A stretch of 64,000 bases of DNA from Acidimicrobiaceae bacterium (GCA_003155135.1 PMFN01000020.1:1-64000), one strand, 5' to 3'. Counted from the stretch's first letter, positions 1-9,045 are shown. The notes: generated by a model not told the origin, from the sequence alone. Translations and numbers: made by a program.

Positions 1-271
1 CTAGACAGCCCGGCGGCTCGGCTTGGGTCAGGCGACGGCGCGCCCTGAGGCTCCTCTCAATGCCGCGGGGACCGATCCCAGATCTCGCTGTCCGACGGCC
101 CGGCGCCGTGGCCGGGGTGTCCGGTTGTCCGAGGCGCCCTCGGCGGAGTCGAGCCCTCCGGGCTCTTGGAGCGGGGCCTTCTTGCCTGGGGGTTCGCCGA
201 AACCAGCAGTCGGGCATCACTACCTTGTGTGGTGAGACCTTCATTCCCTATGGACATAGGAATAGGTCAAC
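1..271. other. Left-edge intergenic region
   Basis: No convincing gene is seen. A short hairpin (GAGCCC-tcc-GGGCTC, 151-165, followed by only TT) could be a weak terminator for a gene to the left. A possible promoter for the next gene is TTGTGT at 225-230 with TATGGA at 249-254 (18-nt spacer). The purine-rich run ATAGGAATAGG just before 272 could serve as its ribosome-binding site. Confidence 0.35.
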
Positions 272-979
272 ATGGCGAACGGATCGGAAACGTCGAAGAC
301 GCTGCTCCTCTCCCTCACGATGCTCACAGTGGTGAGCGGGCTCGTCGACGCGGTCAGCTATTTGGGCCTCGGGCACGTCTTTACGGCAAATATGACGGGC
401 AACGTAGTGCTCCTGGGTTTCGCCGCTGCAGGCGCACCGGGGTTCTCCGTTGCCGCCAGCCTCGTGTCCTTAGGATCGTTTCTCGTCGGTGCGGCCGCCG
501 CCGGGAGGGTGACTCTACGAGTTGCCTCACGGCGGCGTTGGCTGCTGATTGCGATGACGGTCGAAGGACTCGTCGCCGGCATAGCCGCGCTGGTTGCCGC
601 GATTCACTCGGGCGCGGTTGGATCGGGGTCTGGGCGCTACACGATCATCGCGGTGCTGGCGTTTGCGATGGGGGTCCGCAACTCCACGATCCGGAGACTC
701 TCCGTGCCGGACATCACGACGACCGTCCTCACGATGACCCTGACAGGGTTGGCCGCGGACTCCTCCCTGGCCGGTGGCTCCAATCCGAAGGTGGCCCGAA
801 GGGCTTCTGCGGTGGTCGCCATGCTCGTCGGCGCGGTGTGCGGTGCCACGCTGTACCTGCATGTGGGCGTCACCTGGCCCCTCGTCGTGGTGGCACTCAC
901 GGTTCTGGCAACCACCATCATGTTCGCGGTCAGCCCCAGTTCCCACCAGTTGGATGCTCAGGGCAAGGCGACCGATTAG
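272..979 (+). CDS. DUF1275 (YoaK-type) membrane protein
   Basis: A 235-residue integral membrane protein of the DUF1275/YoaK family, whose substrate is not established. The family signature is visible near the N-terminus (VDAVSYLGLGHVFTANMTGN, about residues 25-44). A second conserved patch with MGVRNSTIRRL and TTTVLT lies at about 134-155. About six hydrophobic segments span the protein. The ATG start follows a purine-rich stretch (TAGGAATAGG). It stands alone: a gap of about 470 nt follows and the next genes are on the other strand. The family call is firm; the function is unknown. Confidence 0.85.
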   Translation: MANGSETSKTLLLSLTMLTVVSGLVDAVSYLGLGHVFTANMTGNVVLLGFAAAGAPGFSVAASLVSLGSFLVGAAAAGRVTLRVASRRRWLLIAMTVEGLVAGIAALVAAIHSGAVGSGSGRYTIIAVLAFAMGVRNSTIRRLSVPDITTTVLTMTLTGLAADSSLAGGSNPKVARRASAVVAMLVGAVCGATLYLHVGVTWPLVVVALTVLATTIMFAVSPSSHQLDAQGKATD

Positions 980-1450
980 GTCGAGACATGCGAATCACGC
1001 CAATGCGTCATTCGGCCATATGTGGCTGACCATGACGCCACGGCGGCAGGGGTGGAGGAGCCGGGCATCCGACGACCATCCACTCACGGAGAATGGTCTC
1101 CGATGATCTTTCGGACGACGGGCGTCCGGAAGGTGGCGCTCATCGCGGATTCCAGCGGAGTCGGCCAGCTGCTCGCGGTGGCTCGCGAGCTCGCGGAGTC
1201 CACCCATCGCCATCCCCGCGTGGACGTCCTCGAGCAGCGGCGTCGCGAGACGTGGGGTTGCGGCGCCAGGTCGCCAGCAGAGTGGTCACCGACGCGAGCG
1301 CGATGCTGACCGCCGCGTTGGCGGCCTGCTCAGAGAGGTCGAACTCGCACATCGCCTGATTGGTGCGATAGCGCAGTGTTTGGCGGTCCCGCCTCTTTTG
1401 CGGTCGACCGGCCATGTTGCACGTGCGGTCATTGGCCACCGCCGCTCGCG
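980..1450. other. Gap without a firmly supported gene
   Basis: Several short open frames overlap here. The most plausible is on the minus strand at 1140-1415. It would encode 91 residues starting MAGRPQKRRDRQTLRYRTNQ, basic at first, then a mildly hydrophobic helix, then Arg/Pro/Gly-rich. I recognise no family, and the tail looks like non-coding high-GC translation, so I do not call it a gene. It could be a remnant of a small DNA-binding protein. Confidence 0.3.
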
Positions 1451-1918
1451 TCATGGTGGCCCGACGGCCTCGGGTGTGCGGTACTTCAAGACACGTAAGG
1501 CGTGCGCAAGGTCCGTCGTGTCTCCGACAGGTGCAAAGAACTCTCGGTCCACCTCTTCGACGACGGCGACGGCCCGGTTGGCGAGCGCGCGACCTTGCTT
1601 GGTGATCGTGAGCATCCGGGCCCGACCGTCACCCGGGTCGGCTGCGCGCACGACCAGCGCCCGCTCCTCGAGCACCCGCAGGACTTGCGACGTCATCATC
1701 GGGTCGGTGGAGGCATGGTCAGCCAGGTCCCTCTGATTGATCGGGCCGTCGGAGCCCAGCCACGCCAATGCGGCCAGGAGGACGAATTGCACGTGTGTCA
1801 ACCCAAGCGGCTTGAGCGCGCAACGTTGGGCAGCCTGCCAGCGGTTCGTGATCTGCCAGAGCAGGAAACCGGGGCTGTCATCGGCCGCATCGAAGCGAGA
1901 CTTCAGTTGCCCACTCAC
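1451..1918 (-). CDS. MarR-family transcriptional regulator
   Basis: A 155-residue MarR-type winged-helix repressor. Helix alpha-1 is followed by the DNA-binding core at about residues 50-115, with the typical segments INQRDLADHASTDPMMTSQV (recognition helix region) and DPGDGRARMLTITKQGRAL (wing). The GTG start overlaps the stop of the upstream EVE gene by 4 bp (GTGA). It is therefore the last gene of an SRPBCC-EVE-MarR operon and may control that operon. The ligand is unknown. Confidence 0.85.
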   Translation of the reverse strand: MSGQLKSRFDAADDSPGFLLWQITNRWQAAQRCALKPLGLTHVQFVLLAALAWLGSDGPINQRDLADHASTDPMMTSQVLRVLEERALVVRAADPGDGRARMLTITKQGRALANRAVAVVEEVDREFFAPVGDTTDLAHALRVLKYRTPEAVGPP

Positions 1919-2334
1919 GCGGTGGTCGTGCTCATGGCGCCTCGTATGACCTTGAAATCCGCTTCGGACAGCTCCAACAGTCCCCGCCGCAACTGGTAGC
2001 CCCAGTTGGGGGTCGACGTCAGCTCAAGCTCGTCGGCCAACATCGCGATCGGAATCTCGGTCACGTCGTCGAGGTAGGCGATCCGCCTCCGCCAAGGATG
2101 GAAGTCCCCCTCGTCGGCCTGCCAGATGTCGTTGTCGGCCACTTGCCCGATGGCCGTGAAGGCCCGAAGCGCCTGCTTGCTCCCAAGCGACGGTCGAGGC
2201 GAGTAGTAGACGAGCCAGTCATCGGCCTTCAACCTTTGGAGGCCGGAGCGCCTTCCGTGGCCGATCTGGGCGATGCCCAGCGCCACGCCACGCAGCACGT
2301 GGTCACGGCTCACCACGCCGAGCCAGAACCTCAT
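1915..2334 (-). CDS. EVE (PUA-like) domain protein
   Basis: A 139-residue protein of the EVE/UPF0310 family, PUA-like domains that read modified bases in nucleic acids. It begins MRFWLGVVSRDHV, the expected family N-terminus. The LKADDWLVYYSPR segment follows and then the Trp/Asp-rich binding-pocket region (DNDIWQADEGDFHPWRRRI). I chose ATG 2334 rather than a farther upstream start because it matches the family N-terminus and overlaps the preceding stop by 4 bp (ATGA). It sits between an SRPBCC protein and a MarR regulator. The family is clear; the ligand is unknown. Confidence 0.85.
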   Translation of the reverse strand: MRFWLGVVSRDHVLRGVALGIAQIGHGRRSGLQRLKADDWLVYYSPRPSLGSKQALRAFTAIGQVADNDIWQADEGDFHPWRRRIAYLDDVTEIPIAMLADELELTSTPNWGYQLRRGLLELSEADFKVIRGAMSTTTA

Positions 2335-2753
2335 CGTGACTCCACGAGCGCGACCAGGCAATCGAGTTCACGCTGCGCCGTGCTTCGCAGCCCTTTGCCG
2401 AGCACGCGTTCCCAGAGCGCCCGCAGAGGTCCTCGCAGTGTGATCTCGGGGTCAATCGTGCAGCCACCTCCGGCACTCGCGGTGACGACGTGGCTGAAGG
2501 CGAGCCGGGCGCCCGGGAGGATCGAGACGTCGACGTAGGCCCTCTCGGTGTCGAGTTGCTCGATGACGAACTTCGTGAGCGGTCCCCGTCTGGGCTCGCG
2601 GACCCCAGTGGTGTCTTCGGCGAAGGGGCCGTCGAGGCGGGCCCATTCAACATCGGCGTTCCACCCGGGCCACGTGGCGATGTCGCTCCATCGATCGAAG
2701 AGCGACGCGGCTGATGCAGCGGTGGTCGCGTGCGCCGAGGTGATGGTCGTCAT
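2331..2753 (-). CDS. SRPBCC-superfamily protein (polyketide cyclase-like)
   Basis: A 140-residue START/SRPBCC-fold protein, a helix-grip ligand-binding fold. The helix ASLFDRWSDIATWPGWNADV near residues 15-34 and the C-terminal long helix (WERVLGKGLRSTAQRELDCL) are typical. The start is placed at ATG 2753, because upstream translation is Arg/Pro-rich and non-conserved. A TAGTAT hexamer lies just upstream (2758-2763 on the plus numbering), so promoter and start are close. It is the first gene of the SRPBCC-EVE-MarR operon. The ligand is unknown. Confidence 0.8.
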   Translation of the reverse strand: MTTITSAHATTAASAASLFDRWSDIATWPGWNADVEWARLDGPFAEDTTGVREPRRGPLTKFVIEQLDTERAYVDVSILPGARLAFSHVVTASAGGGCTIDPEITLRGPLRALWERVLGKGLRSTAQRELDCLVALVESR

Positions 2754-2987
2754 GAGAATACTATGTGCGCTTAGCACCTCCCTCGTCAACTGCCCTGTCA
2801 GATGAATCGGCACGATCCGCCTCAGGTCCGGGTCTCCCGCCCCTTCTCGTGGCGGGACGCGACTCGAACCGGCGCGTTGGTGGGCGGGCCTGTGTCTCCC
2901 TGGCGGGGCCATCCGTGCTGGCTCCCCGATCGAGGGGTACGGTTTGCCCGTCCACCACGTGTGGTGCAGGGCAGCAGGGAGCAGGGC

Positions 2988-4739
2988 ATGAGCAGCGCGA
3001 GATCCGATTCGTCCGGGACTGCGGCTGCTCCCAGAATCGTCGTCGCCTCCTCCATCATCACGATGGACCCGGCGGCACCCAGGGCAAAAGCCCTCGCCTT
3101 CGACGCCAGCACCGGGGTGATCAACGCGATCGGGTCACTCGAGGAGTGCACCACAGCGTCGCCCGCTGCCGAGATCAGCGATCTCGGCGACAGCGTCCTC
3201 CTACCCGGCTTCATCGAGCCGCACAGCCACCCGTTCGTCTCGGGGGTGGTGACCCAGGCCCCCGCCATTTGGATCGCCCCCTACGTCGGGTTCCCGACGT
3301 GGGACGACGTCACGACGCTGTTCGCGAAGCTCGACGCCGAGACCCCCGCCCACGAGCCACTGCTCTTCAATGGGTTGGACCGTCTGCTGCAGGCCGCACC
3401 GATGCCGACGGCTTCGATCTTGGACCGGTACTTCCCCTCGCGTCCCGTCGTCGTCGCTGACAACTCGGGGCATCTCGCGTACTTCAACTCGGCCACGATG
3501 TCCATGCTGGGCTGGGACGAGCATCCTCCCGCCGACCCGGTTGGCGCTTCGTACGGGCGGACGGCTGACGGGAAGCTCGACGGCTGTGCCTTCGAGCTGC
3601 CAGCCGTGATGGCAGTCGCCGGACCCGTCATGGCCAAGATCGTGCTGCACCCGCTGCACTCCGCAGCGAAGTGGTACCGGCTGATGGCATCCAACGGCAT
3701 CACCTCAACGTCGGATATGACCTATGACACCGAATACCTGAAGGGTTACGAGGCGCTGGCATCGGTCGCCGACTGCCCTCTGCGCGTGTCGCTCTATCAC
3801 GTGTCGACATCGTCGGATTGTGGGGACGTGGTGGCGTCGCCGCTGCCCGACAAACTGCGCAAGCAGGGCATCAAACTGTGGGCCGACGGCTCGCCCTGGG
3901 TCGGGACCGCTGCCCTGTCCTTCCCCTACCTCTCGAACGACGTGGTGAGGACCGCGCAGATCCCGATTGGTCCGTCGGGGCGGTCAGCCATGAACTACAG
4001 CCCCGCCGAGCTCGACGCGGTCATCGACCAGCACGCCCCGCAGGGGTGGCAGATGTCCTTCCACTGCAACGGTGACGTCGGCTTCGATGTCGTCCTCGAC
4101 GTCTACGAGCGCGGCCTTACGAAGCACAACCTCATGGGGACGGACCACCGCTGGAGGGTCGAGCACCTCGGCGCCTGTCGCAAGGAGCAGTTCAAGCGGG
4201 CTGCCCAGCTCGGTGTCGAGGCATCGATGGGTCCCTTCCAGTTCCTTTTTTGGGGCGACCTACTCGACGGGACGCTCTTTGCCCCCGAGATCGGCTCCCA
4301 GTGGCAGGCCATCGGTGATGCGTTCGCCGCCGGGCTCGAGGTGTCCTTCCACAACGATGGATCGGTGACGCCGCCCAACGTGCTGCTCAACATCCAAGGC
4401 TCCGTCACCCGGACTACCAACTCGGGCACCATCCACGGAGCGAACCAGAAGATCACTCTCGACCAGGCGCTCCGCGCAGTGACCATCAACGGTGCCCGCC
4501 AACTCGCCATCGATGACAAGGTCGGCTCGCTCGAAGTCGGCAAGCAAGCCGACCTGGTCGAGCTCTCGATGGATCCCTATGCCGCCGCCCCCCTTCGAGT
4601 CGCCACGCAGGTGTCGGTCCTCGGCACCTGGGTGGGGGGCCGGCGCATCGACCTCGAAACCTTCGAAGCAGAGGTGGCGGCCATGGACCCAGCACCGCAC
4701 CGGGCGCTGGCGAAGCCCAATCAGCACGCCTGTTGTTGA
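2988..4739 (+). CDS. Amidohydrolase family protein (YtcJ-like)
   Basis: A 583-residue metal-dependent hydrolase of the amidohydrolase superfamily, YtcJ/AepA-like branch. Visible landmarks are the LLPGFIEPHSHPFVSG metal-binding HxH (H79, H81), the lid/inserted domain, KLWADGSPWVGTAAL, the GWQMSFHCNGDVGFD segment with a metal-ligand His, RVEHLGAC, and C-terminal VTINGARQLAIDDKVGSLEVGKQADLV. ATG 2988 is chosen because an AGGGAGCAGGGC ribosome-binding site precedes it; the longer upstream frame is Arg/Pro-rich. An MFS transporter starts 23 nt downstream, so uptake and hydrolysis of one substrate is a reasonable guess. The substrate is unknown. Confidence 0.85.
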   Translation: MSSARSDSSGTAAAPRIVVASSIITMDPAAPRAKALAFDASTGVINAIGSLEECTTASPAAEISDLGDSVLLPGFIEPHSHPFVSGVVTQAPAIWIAPYVGFPTWDDVTTLFAKLDAETPAHEPLLFNGLDRLLQAAPMPTASILDRYFPSRPVVVADNSGHLAYFNSATMSMLGWDEHPPADPVGASYGRTADGKLDGCAFELPAVMAVAGPVMAKIVLHPLHSAAKWYRLMASNGITSTSDMTYDTEYLKGYEALASVADCPLRVSLYHVSTSSDCGDVVASPLPDKLRKQGIKLWADGSPWVGTAALSFPYLSNDVVRTAQIPIGPSGRSAMNYSPAELDAVIDQHAPQGWQMSFHCNGDVGFDVVLDVYERGLTKHNLMGTDHRWRVEHLGACRKEQFKRAAQLGVEASMGPFQFLFWGDLLDGTLFAPEIGSQWQAIGDAFAAGLEVSFHNDGSVTPPNVLLNIQGSVTRTTNSGTIHGANQKITLDQALRAVTINGARQLAIDDKVGSLEVGKQADLVELSMDPYAAAPLRVATQVSVLGTWVGGRRIDLETFEAEVAAMDPAPHRALAKPNQHACC

Positions 4740-4761
4740 CGAAGGACGGGTCGGGTCGGCA

Positions 4762-6336
4762 ATGGGCGCGAAGGGCACGGTGACGGCGAGAGGCGCAACG
4801 ACGCTGCCGTCAGCAAGCTCGTGGGCCGTCCCATTCCTCGGTGTGCTCGGGGCGATCCAGGGTGCTGCCCCAAACATCGCCAGCACCGCGTTGGTGGGCG
4901 CCAGCCGCGGCCTCCACATGGCGGGCGGCACCCTGGCACTGGCGTCGAGTGTCGCCACGCTCTCGACGGCGGCAACGGTGATCTCCACCGGCCTCCTTGC
5001 TGACCGGCTCGGTCGCCGGCGGGTGCTCATGGTGGGGCTGCTCATTGCGGCGCTCGGCGACCTGATGGTCGCGCTGGCGCCCACGACGTCGACCTACCTC
5101 CTCGGCCGGGCCATCGCCGGCGTTGGTCTCGGTGCCGTGTTCGGCGCGGCCTTCGCGTACATCCGAGCGGTCGCCAAACCCGGAAAGCTGCCGGCCGCCG
5201 TCGGTATCTTCTCTGCGGTCATCGGCCTCACCTCGCTCGTCCTCACGTTCGTCGGCGGCAGTCTCGCCGGCATCGACTGGCGCTTGGCGTTCCTGGTGGC
5301 TCCCGCCATGTCCCTGGTGTGCTTCGTGCTGGTGCCGCTGGTCCTGCCGAAGGAAGCGCGTGTGGTCGGGACCTCGACCGACGCCCTCGGACAAGTGCTC
5401 CTCATCGTCGGGATCATCGCCTTCCTCTACGGCGTCAGCGAGCTTGGTCGCAGCCTGACCAGCCCCCGGACCCTGCTCTCGCTCTTGGCCGGCGCCGTGA
5501 TCATCGGCGCGTTCTTCGTCCACGAGTCGAGGGACGAGCACCGATTCTTCCCGGTGAGCCTGTTCCGCTCACCCATGTTCCTCGCTGCCATCTGCGCCGG
5601 ATTCATCTACAACTTCGGTCAGGCTGTCGCTTTCCTGCAGGTCACCAACCTCTGGCAGTACGTAAACGGTCTCAAGACCGCCCAGGTCGCGCTCTGGCAG
5701 CTTCCCTTGACGGGGGCCGGCATCGTCGCCGCGCTGATCGTGGGTCGAATGATGACGAGGGGGATGACCAACAGGTCGGCCCTTCTCGCCGGCACCGCCA
5801 TCACCGCCGCCGGATTCGTCTTCCTGGCTGCGCTCCACGGTTCGACGAATCTTGTGGGCTTCCTCCCCGGGCTGGTCCTTGTCGGGGCGGGTGTCATCAC
5901 TTGTGCGGTGCCCTACGGCAATCTCATCATCGAAGAGGCCCCCCCGAAGTACTTCGGTCCGGTGACCAGCTCGCGCACGACGATCGGTCAGTTCTTCTTC
6001 GCCATTGGTTTCTCGATCTCGACGGTGGCCATCGACAAGCTCACGGTCGGGGGAACCTTGCACCGGCTGTCGGCGGCTGGGGTGCCGCCGACGCAAACCA
6101 GCACGGGACTCGACGCGGTGACGGCGTACGCGGCGAAGAGCACAGCGCCCACCACTTCCCTCGGCCACCAAGCCCTCGGCGACGCCCTTGTCTCCTACGG
6201 GAACGCGTTCGCCGTCATGATGCTCATCGCCGCAGCCGTCTGCGTCCTCGCAGGGGTGGTCGGCTTCTACCTGCTCCGGCGTGAGGGGGAGTCGTCCACC
6301 ACGACGGAGCCCGCCCCGGCGGCTGCAGCCGCGTGA
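4762..6336 (+). CDS. MFS transporter (DHA2-like)
   Basis: A 524-residue major-facilitator transporter with about 14 hydrophobic segments. The loop-2/3 signature GLLADRLGRRRVLMVGLLIA and the AGVGLGAVFGAAFAYIRAVAKPGKL region (motif C-like) are seen in the first half. The Thr/Glu/Pro/Ala tail (STTTEPAPAAAAA) is a cytosolic end. Translation in frame can be read much further upstream, but that part lies inside the amidohydrolase in another frame, so ATG 4762 is the sensible start; GAAGGACGGG is a possible ribosome-binding site. It probably shares the amidohydrolase transcript. Confidence 0.85.
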   Translation: MGAKGTVTARGATTLPSASSWAVPFLGVLGAIQGAAPNIASTALVGASRGLHMAGGTLALASSVATLSTAATVISTGLLADRLGRRRVLMVGLLIAALGDLMVALAPTTSTYLLGRAIAGVGLGAVFGAAFAYIRAVAKPGKLPAAVGIFSAVIGLTSLVLTFVGGSLAGIDWRLAFLVAPAMSLVCFVLVPLVLPKEARVVGTSTDALGQVLLIVGIIAFLYGVSELGRSLTSPRTLLSLLAGAVIIGAFFVHESRDEHRFFPVSLFRSPMFLAAICAGFIYNFGQAVAFLQVTNLWQYVNGLKTAQVALWQLPLTGAGIVAALIVGRMMTRGMTNRSALLAGTAITAAGFVFLAALHGSTNLVGFLPGLVLVGAGVITCAVPYGNLIIEEAPPKYFGPVTSSRTTIGQFFFAIGFSISTVAIDKLTVGGTLHRLSAAGVPPTQTSTGLDAVTAYAAKSTAPTTSLGHQALGDALVSYGNAFAVMMLIAAAVCVLAGVVGFYLLRREGESSTTTEPAPAAAAA

Positions 6337-6374
6337 GGCCGGGTTGACCGGCGATACCCGCAGGGAGTTTCAGG

Positions 6375-6734
6375 TCACGAGCGACTAGAAACGTCCCTCA
6401 GTAGTGGGCTGTCCTTCTCGCAGGTGATGAGCCTTCCCCGCTCGTCCTTCTCGGACAGTTCGGCGTCGAGGCGCTCGAGCACACGCTTGCAGACGCTCGG
6501 AGGTTGGCCCATCCACGTCAGCGTGGCAAACACGAGGATGCCGGCATTGCGTGCGCGCCCTCTCTCGGATGGCGGGCCACGCGTCACCGTGGCCCATGTC
6601 CAACTCCACGCCGGGTCTCACCCCGTGTGCCACCACGAGGGTGGCCTCGCCCTCGACGTCGCGCTCGGCCAGGCGGCGAGAACCTGGCTGAGGCCGCACA
6701 CGAGTGCGACGGCGTGGAGTTGGTTGACGGGCAT
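6375..6734 (-). pseudogene. Decayed NADPH-dependent FMN reductase/flavodoxin-family gene
   Basis: The minus strand holds pieces of one flavodoxin-like reductase in different frames. A start region MPVNQLHAVALVCGL lies at 6734. Then RRLAERDVEG and GVELDMGHGDAWPAIRERA continue in a second frame. In a third frame follow NAGILVFATLTWMGQPPSV and CKRVLERLDAELSEKDERGR. The last piece is the family's flavin-site region (usually TPTWMGQPSS). The protein then ends in unrelated residues (DSPLLRDVSSRS), missing the usual VAGVAVVGNEDGAH half. At least two frameshifts plus a 3' truncation mean the gene is dead. Confidence 0.65.
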
Positions 6735-6839
6735 GGCTCGGGCATTCTCCCTTCCCGGGCCTCTGCTCCCAACTGGGGGCACACGGGGGAGGACCCGAGG
6801 CGGGTGCTCGCAGCGCGATGCCTCCGCCCGATGGCGAAC

Positions 6840-6868
6840 TTGTTCGTAACGAACATGTTCGTTACGAT
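6840..6868 (+). promoter_or_regulatory. TetR promoter with 24-bp palindromic operator
   Basis: A perfect inverted repeat lies at 6844-6867; its left half is TCGTAACGAACA and the right half is its exact reverse complement. It is threaded through a promoter: TTGTTC (6840-6845), 17-nt spacer, TACGAT (6863-6868). The ATG of the tetR gene is 6 nt after the -10, so the transcript would be leaderless and the repressor would block RNA polymerase directly. Autoregulation of the tetR-MFS operon is inferred from position. Confidence 0.85.
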
Positions 6869-6874
6869 GACAGC

Positions 6875-7591
6875 ATGCCGATCATCGCCCCTCGCAGTCG
6901 CCGCGAACGTCCCGCGAAGCCGTCACTGAGCCGGGACGGGATCATCGAGACCGCCGTCGCCCTCATGCGCGAGGAGGGTCTCGAACGCGTCACCATGCGG
7001 CGCCTCGCCGCAGCGCTCGACACCGGACCTTCCTCCCTCTACGTCTACGTCCGCAACACTGCCGAGCTCCACGCCGCCGTGCTCGACGAGCTACTCGGGT
7101 CTGTCGGGCTGAAGGCGGGAGTGACGTCCGAGGGGTGGGACAATGTCGTGGTCCGCGTGCTCGGGTCTTACACCGGCATCCTGATCGAGCACCCCGCCCT
7201 GGCCCGGTCCGCACTCGTCACTCGCCCATCGGGACCGAACTACCTCGCCCTTGTCGAGCGACTGCTGAGTTTGCTTCGAGAAGGGGGCGTTGCCGATCCA
7301 CAGTCCGCATGGGGGGTGGACCTCCTGCTGCTCTTCGCCACATCGATCGCACTCGAACACGGCACCCGGGGACTGACGCTCGACGACGGCGAGGACGAGG
7401 AAGCATTGGCCGAAGCACTCCGTCAGGCCGATGCCACGGGGTATCCCACTATCGCCGCCCTCGGCGATGACCTGCTCTCAGGTACTCCCGAGGCCCGCTT
7501 CGAATGGCACGTCCGGGTGCTGCTCGCCGGCATCGCCCTGACCGCCCGTCCGGCCCGAGAGGCCGGGAACGCAGGTCCGGGACTGCCATGA
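6875..7591 (+). CDS. TetR/AcrR-family repressor
   Basis: A 238-residue regulator. The N-terminal TetR helix-turn-helix (about residues 15-65) includes SRDGIIETAVALMREEG and MRRLAAALDTGPSSLYVYVR, followed by a TetR_C-type ligand domain with Leu-rich helices. ATG 6875 is preferred to an upstream in-frame start because the upstream codons lie inside the promoter/operator. The stop overlaps the MFS start by 4 bp (ATGA). It most likely represses itself and the drug-type MFS exporter; the inducer is unknown. Confidence 0.9.
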   Translation: MPIIAPRSRRERPAKPSLSRDGIIETAVALMREEGLERVTMRRLAAALDTGPSSLYVYVRNTAELHAAVLDELLGSVGLKAGVTSEGWDNVVVRVLGSYTGILIEHPALARSALVTRPSGPNYLALVERLLSLLREGGVADPQSAWGVDLLLLFATSIALEHGTRGLTLDDGEDEEALAEALRQADATGYPTIAALGDDLLSGTPEARFEWHVRVLLAGIALTARPAREAGNAGPGLP

Positions 7592-9045
7592 CCCGCGCCG
7601 GCTTGCCCGACGTCACCGAGATCCCCGCAGCCGAGAATGCGCCCGACCCGACCCGCCTGACGCCGCGCCTCCGGGCCATCCTCGCCGTCGTGCTCCTCGC
7701 CGACATCTTGGACCTCATGGATTCGACGATCACCACCATCGCCGCGCCGTCGATCGCCCGGCAGCTCGGCGGGGGAGAGTCACTTATCAAGTGGCTCGGG
7801 GCTAGCTACGCCCTGGCCATGGGCGTGTTGCTTGTCGTCGGGGGTCGCCTCGGCGACCGCTTTGGCAAGCGCCGGGTGTTTCTCATCGGCATGACCGGAT
7901 TCACGGCTGCCTCGGCCATGTGCGGCCTGTCCGTCGATCCGGCGATGATCATCGTGGGCAGGCTCATCCAGGGGGGCTTCGGTGCCCTCATGATTCCCCA
8001 GGGGATCAGCATCCTCATGACCTCCTTCTCAAGGCCGCAGTTCCCACGGGCGGTCAGCGCGTTCGGACCGGCCATGGGGGTCTCGGCCATCCTCGGACCG
8101 ATCGCGGCGGGTTTCATCATCTCGGCCAACATCGGCGGGCTCGATTGGCGCCCGGTCTTCTTGATCAACATCATCCTCGGTCTCGTCGGGCTGCTGGCAG
8201 CCTTCACGTTGCTTCCCCGTGACCGGCCCCAGTCCAGCGAGGCGATCGACGCCATCGGCGCGGTGCTGCTCGGCACCTCGATGCTCGCCCTCATCTTCGG
8301 CCTCATCCAAGGTTCCACCGACGGGTGGAGAGGCGTTCCGGTCGTGAGCCTGGTCGCCGGGGTGCTGCTTTTTGCAGCCTTCGCCGTTCGACAGCAGCGG
8401 GCCCCCAACCCATTGATCGTGACCTCGCTGCTCAAGAACAGAGGGTTCACTTCCGGGATGCTCCTGGGCCTGGGTTTCTTCTCCGCGGTGAGCGGGCTTG
8501 CCTACGTCATCTCTTTGTTCTTCCAGCTCGTCCTCCACCTGAGCCCGGCACACGCCTCGCTCGGCCTGGCGCCGGTGATGGTCGGCATCATCGCCGCTTC
8601 CATAGTGTGTCGACCGCTGCTGACTGTCCTCGGCCGACGGCTTGTCGTCCTCGGGCTTTCCACCACATTGGTCGGTACGATCGGCCTCTGGCTCACGGTT
8701 CTCGCCAAGGGCACCTCGGTGTCGCCCTGGCTCGCCGCCCCGTCACTGCTGGTCCTCGGCATCGGGATGGGCGCCTGCTTCTCGAGCATCTATGAAGTGG
8801 CCCTTGGTGACGTCGCCAAACACGAGGCCGGAAGTGCCAGCGGCTCCCTCAGCGCCGTGCAGCAGCTCGCCGGAGCAATCGGCTCAGCCATCGTCACCAC
8901 TGTCTTCTTCAGCATCCTGCGTGAGGGCGGCGGCGTGCGGGCCATGACGGTCAGCGTCCTCGTCGTGGCCTGTGTAGTCGTGCTCTGCCTCGGGCTCGTC
9001 TGGCTCCTGCCGCGAGCGGCGCCGGTCGACCAGTTGGACCTGTAG
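7588..9045 (+). CDS. MFS drug-type exporter (EmrB/QacA-like)
   Basis: A 485-residue 14-segment MFS transporter of the DHA2 drug:H+ antiporter type. The start of TM1 carries the D1-like motif LDLMDSTITTIAAPSIARQL, followed by GGRLGDRFGKRRVFLIGM (motif A, loop 2-3) and GRLIQGGFGALMIPQGISIL. The ATG overlaps the tetR stop (ATGA), so the two are translationally coupled. With the adjacent palindromic operator this is a classic repressor-exporter pair; the exported compound cannot be told from sequence. Confidence 0.9.
   Translation: MTRAGLPDVTEIPAAENAPDPTRLTPRLRAILAVVLLADILDLMDSTITTIAAPSIARQLGGGESLIKWLGASYALAMGVLLVVGGRLGDRFGKRRVFLIGMTGFTAASAMCGLSVDPAMIIVGRLIQGGFGALMIPQGISILMTSFSRPQFPRAVSAFGPAMGVSAILGPIAAGFIISANIGGLDWRPVFLINIILGLVGLLAAFTLLPRDRPQSSEAIDAIGAVLLGTSMLALIFGLIQGSTDGWRGVPVVSLVAGVLLFAAFAVRQQRAPNPLIVTSLLKNRGFTSGMLLGLGFFSAVSGLAYVISLFFQLVLHLSPAHASLGLAPVMVGIIAASIVCRPLLTVLGRRLVVLGLSTTLVGTIGLWLTVLAKGTSVSPWLAAPSLLVLGIGMGACFSSIYEVALGDVAKHEAGSASGSLSAVQQLAGAIGSAIVTTVFFSILREGGGVRAMTVSVLVVACVVVLCLGLVWLLPRAAPVDQLDL

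Noticed and set aside
1140-1415. 91-codon minus-strand frame starting MAGRPQKRRDRQ
   Set aside because: Basic start looks DNA-binding, but the tail is Arg/Pro/Gly noise and no family was recognised.
2855-2875. GGTTCGAGTC (minus strand), resembling a tRNA T-loop
   Set aside because: The flanking five bases do not pair as a T stem and no acceptor or anticodon arm fits. No tRNA was found in the window.
2935-2940. GGGTAC upstream of the amidohydrolase, sigma-F-like -10
   Set aside because: No GTTT-like -35 at a spacing of 14-17 nt.
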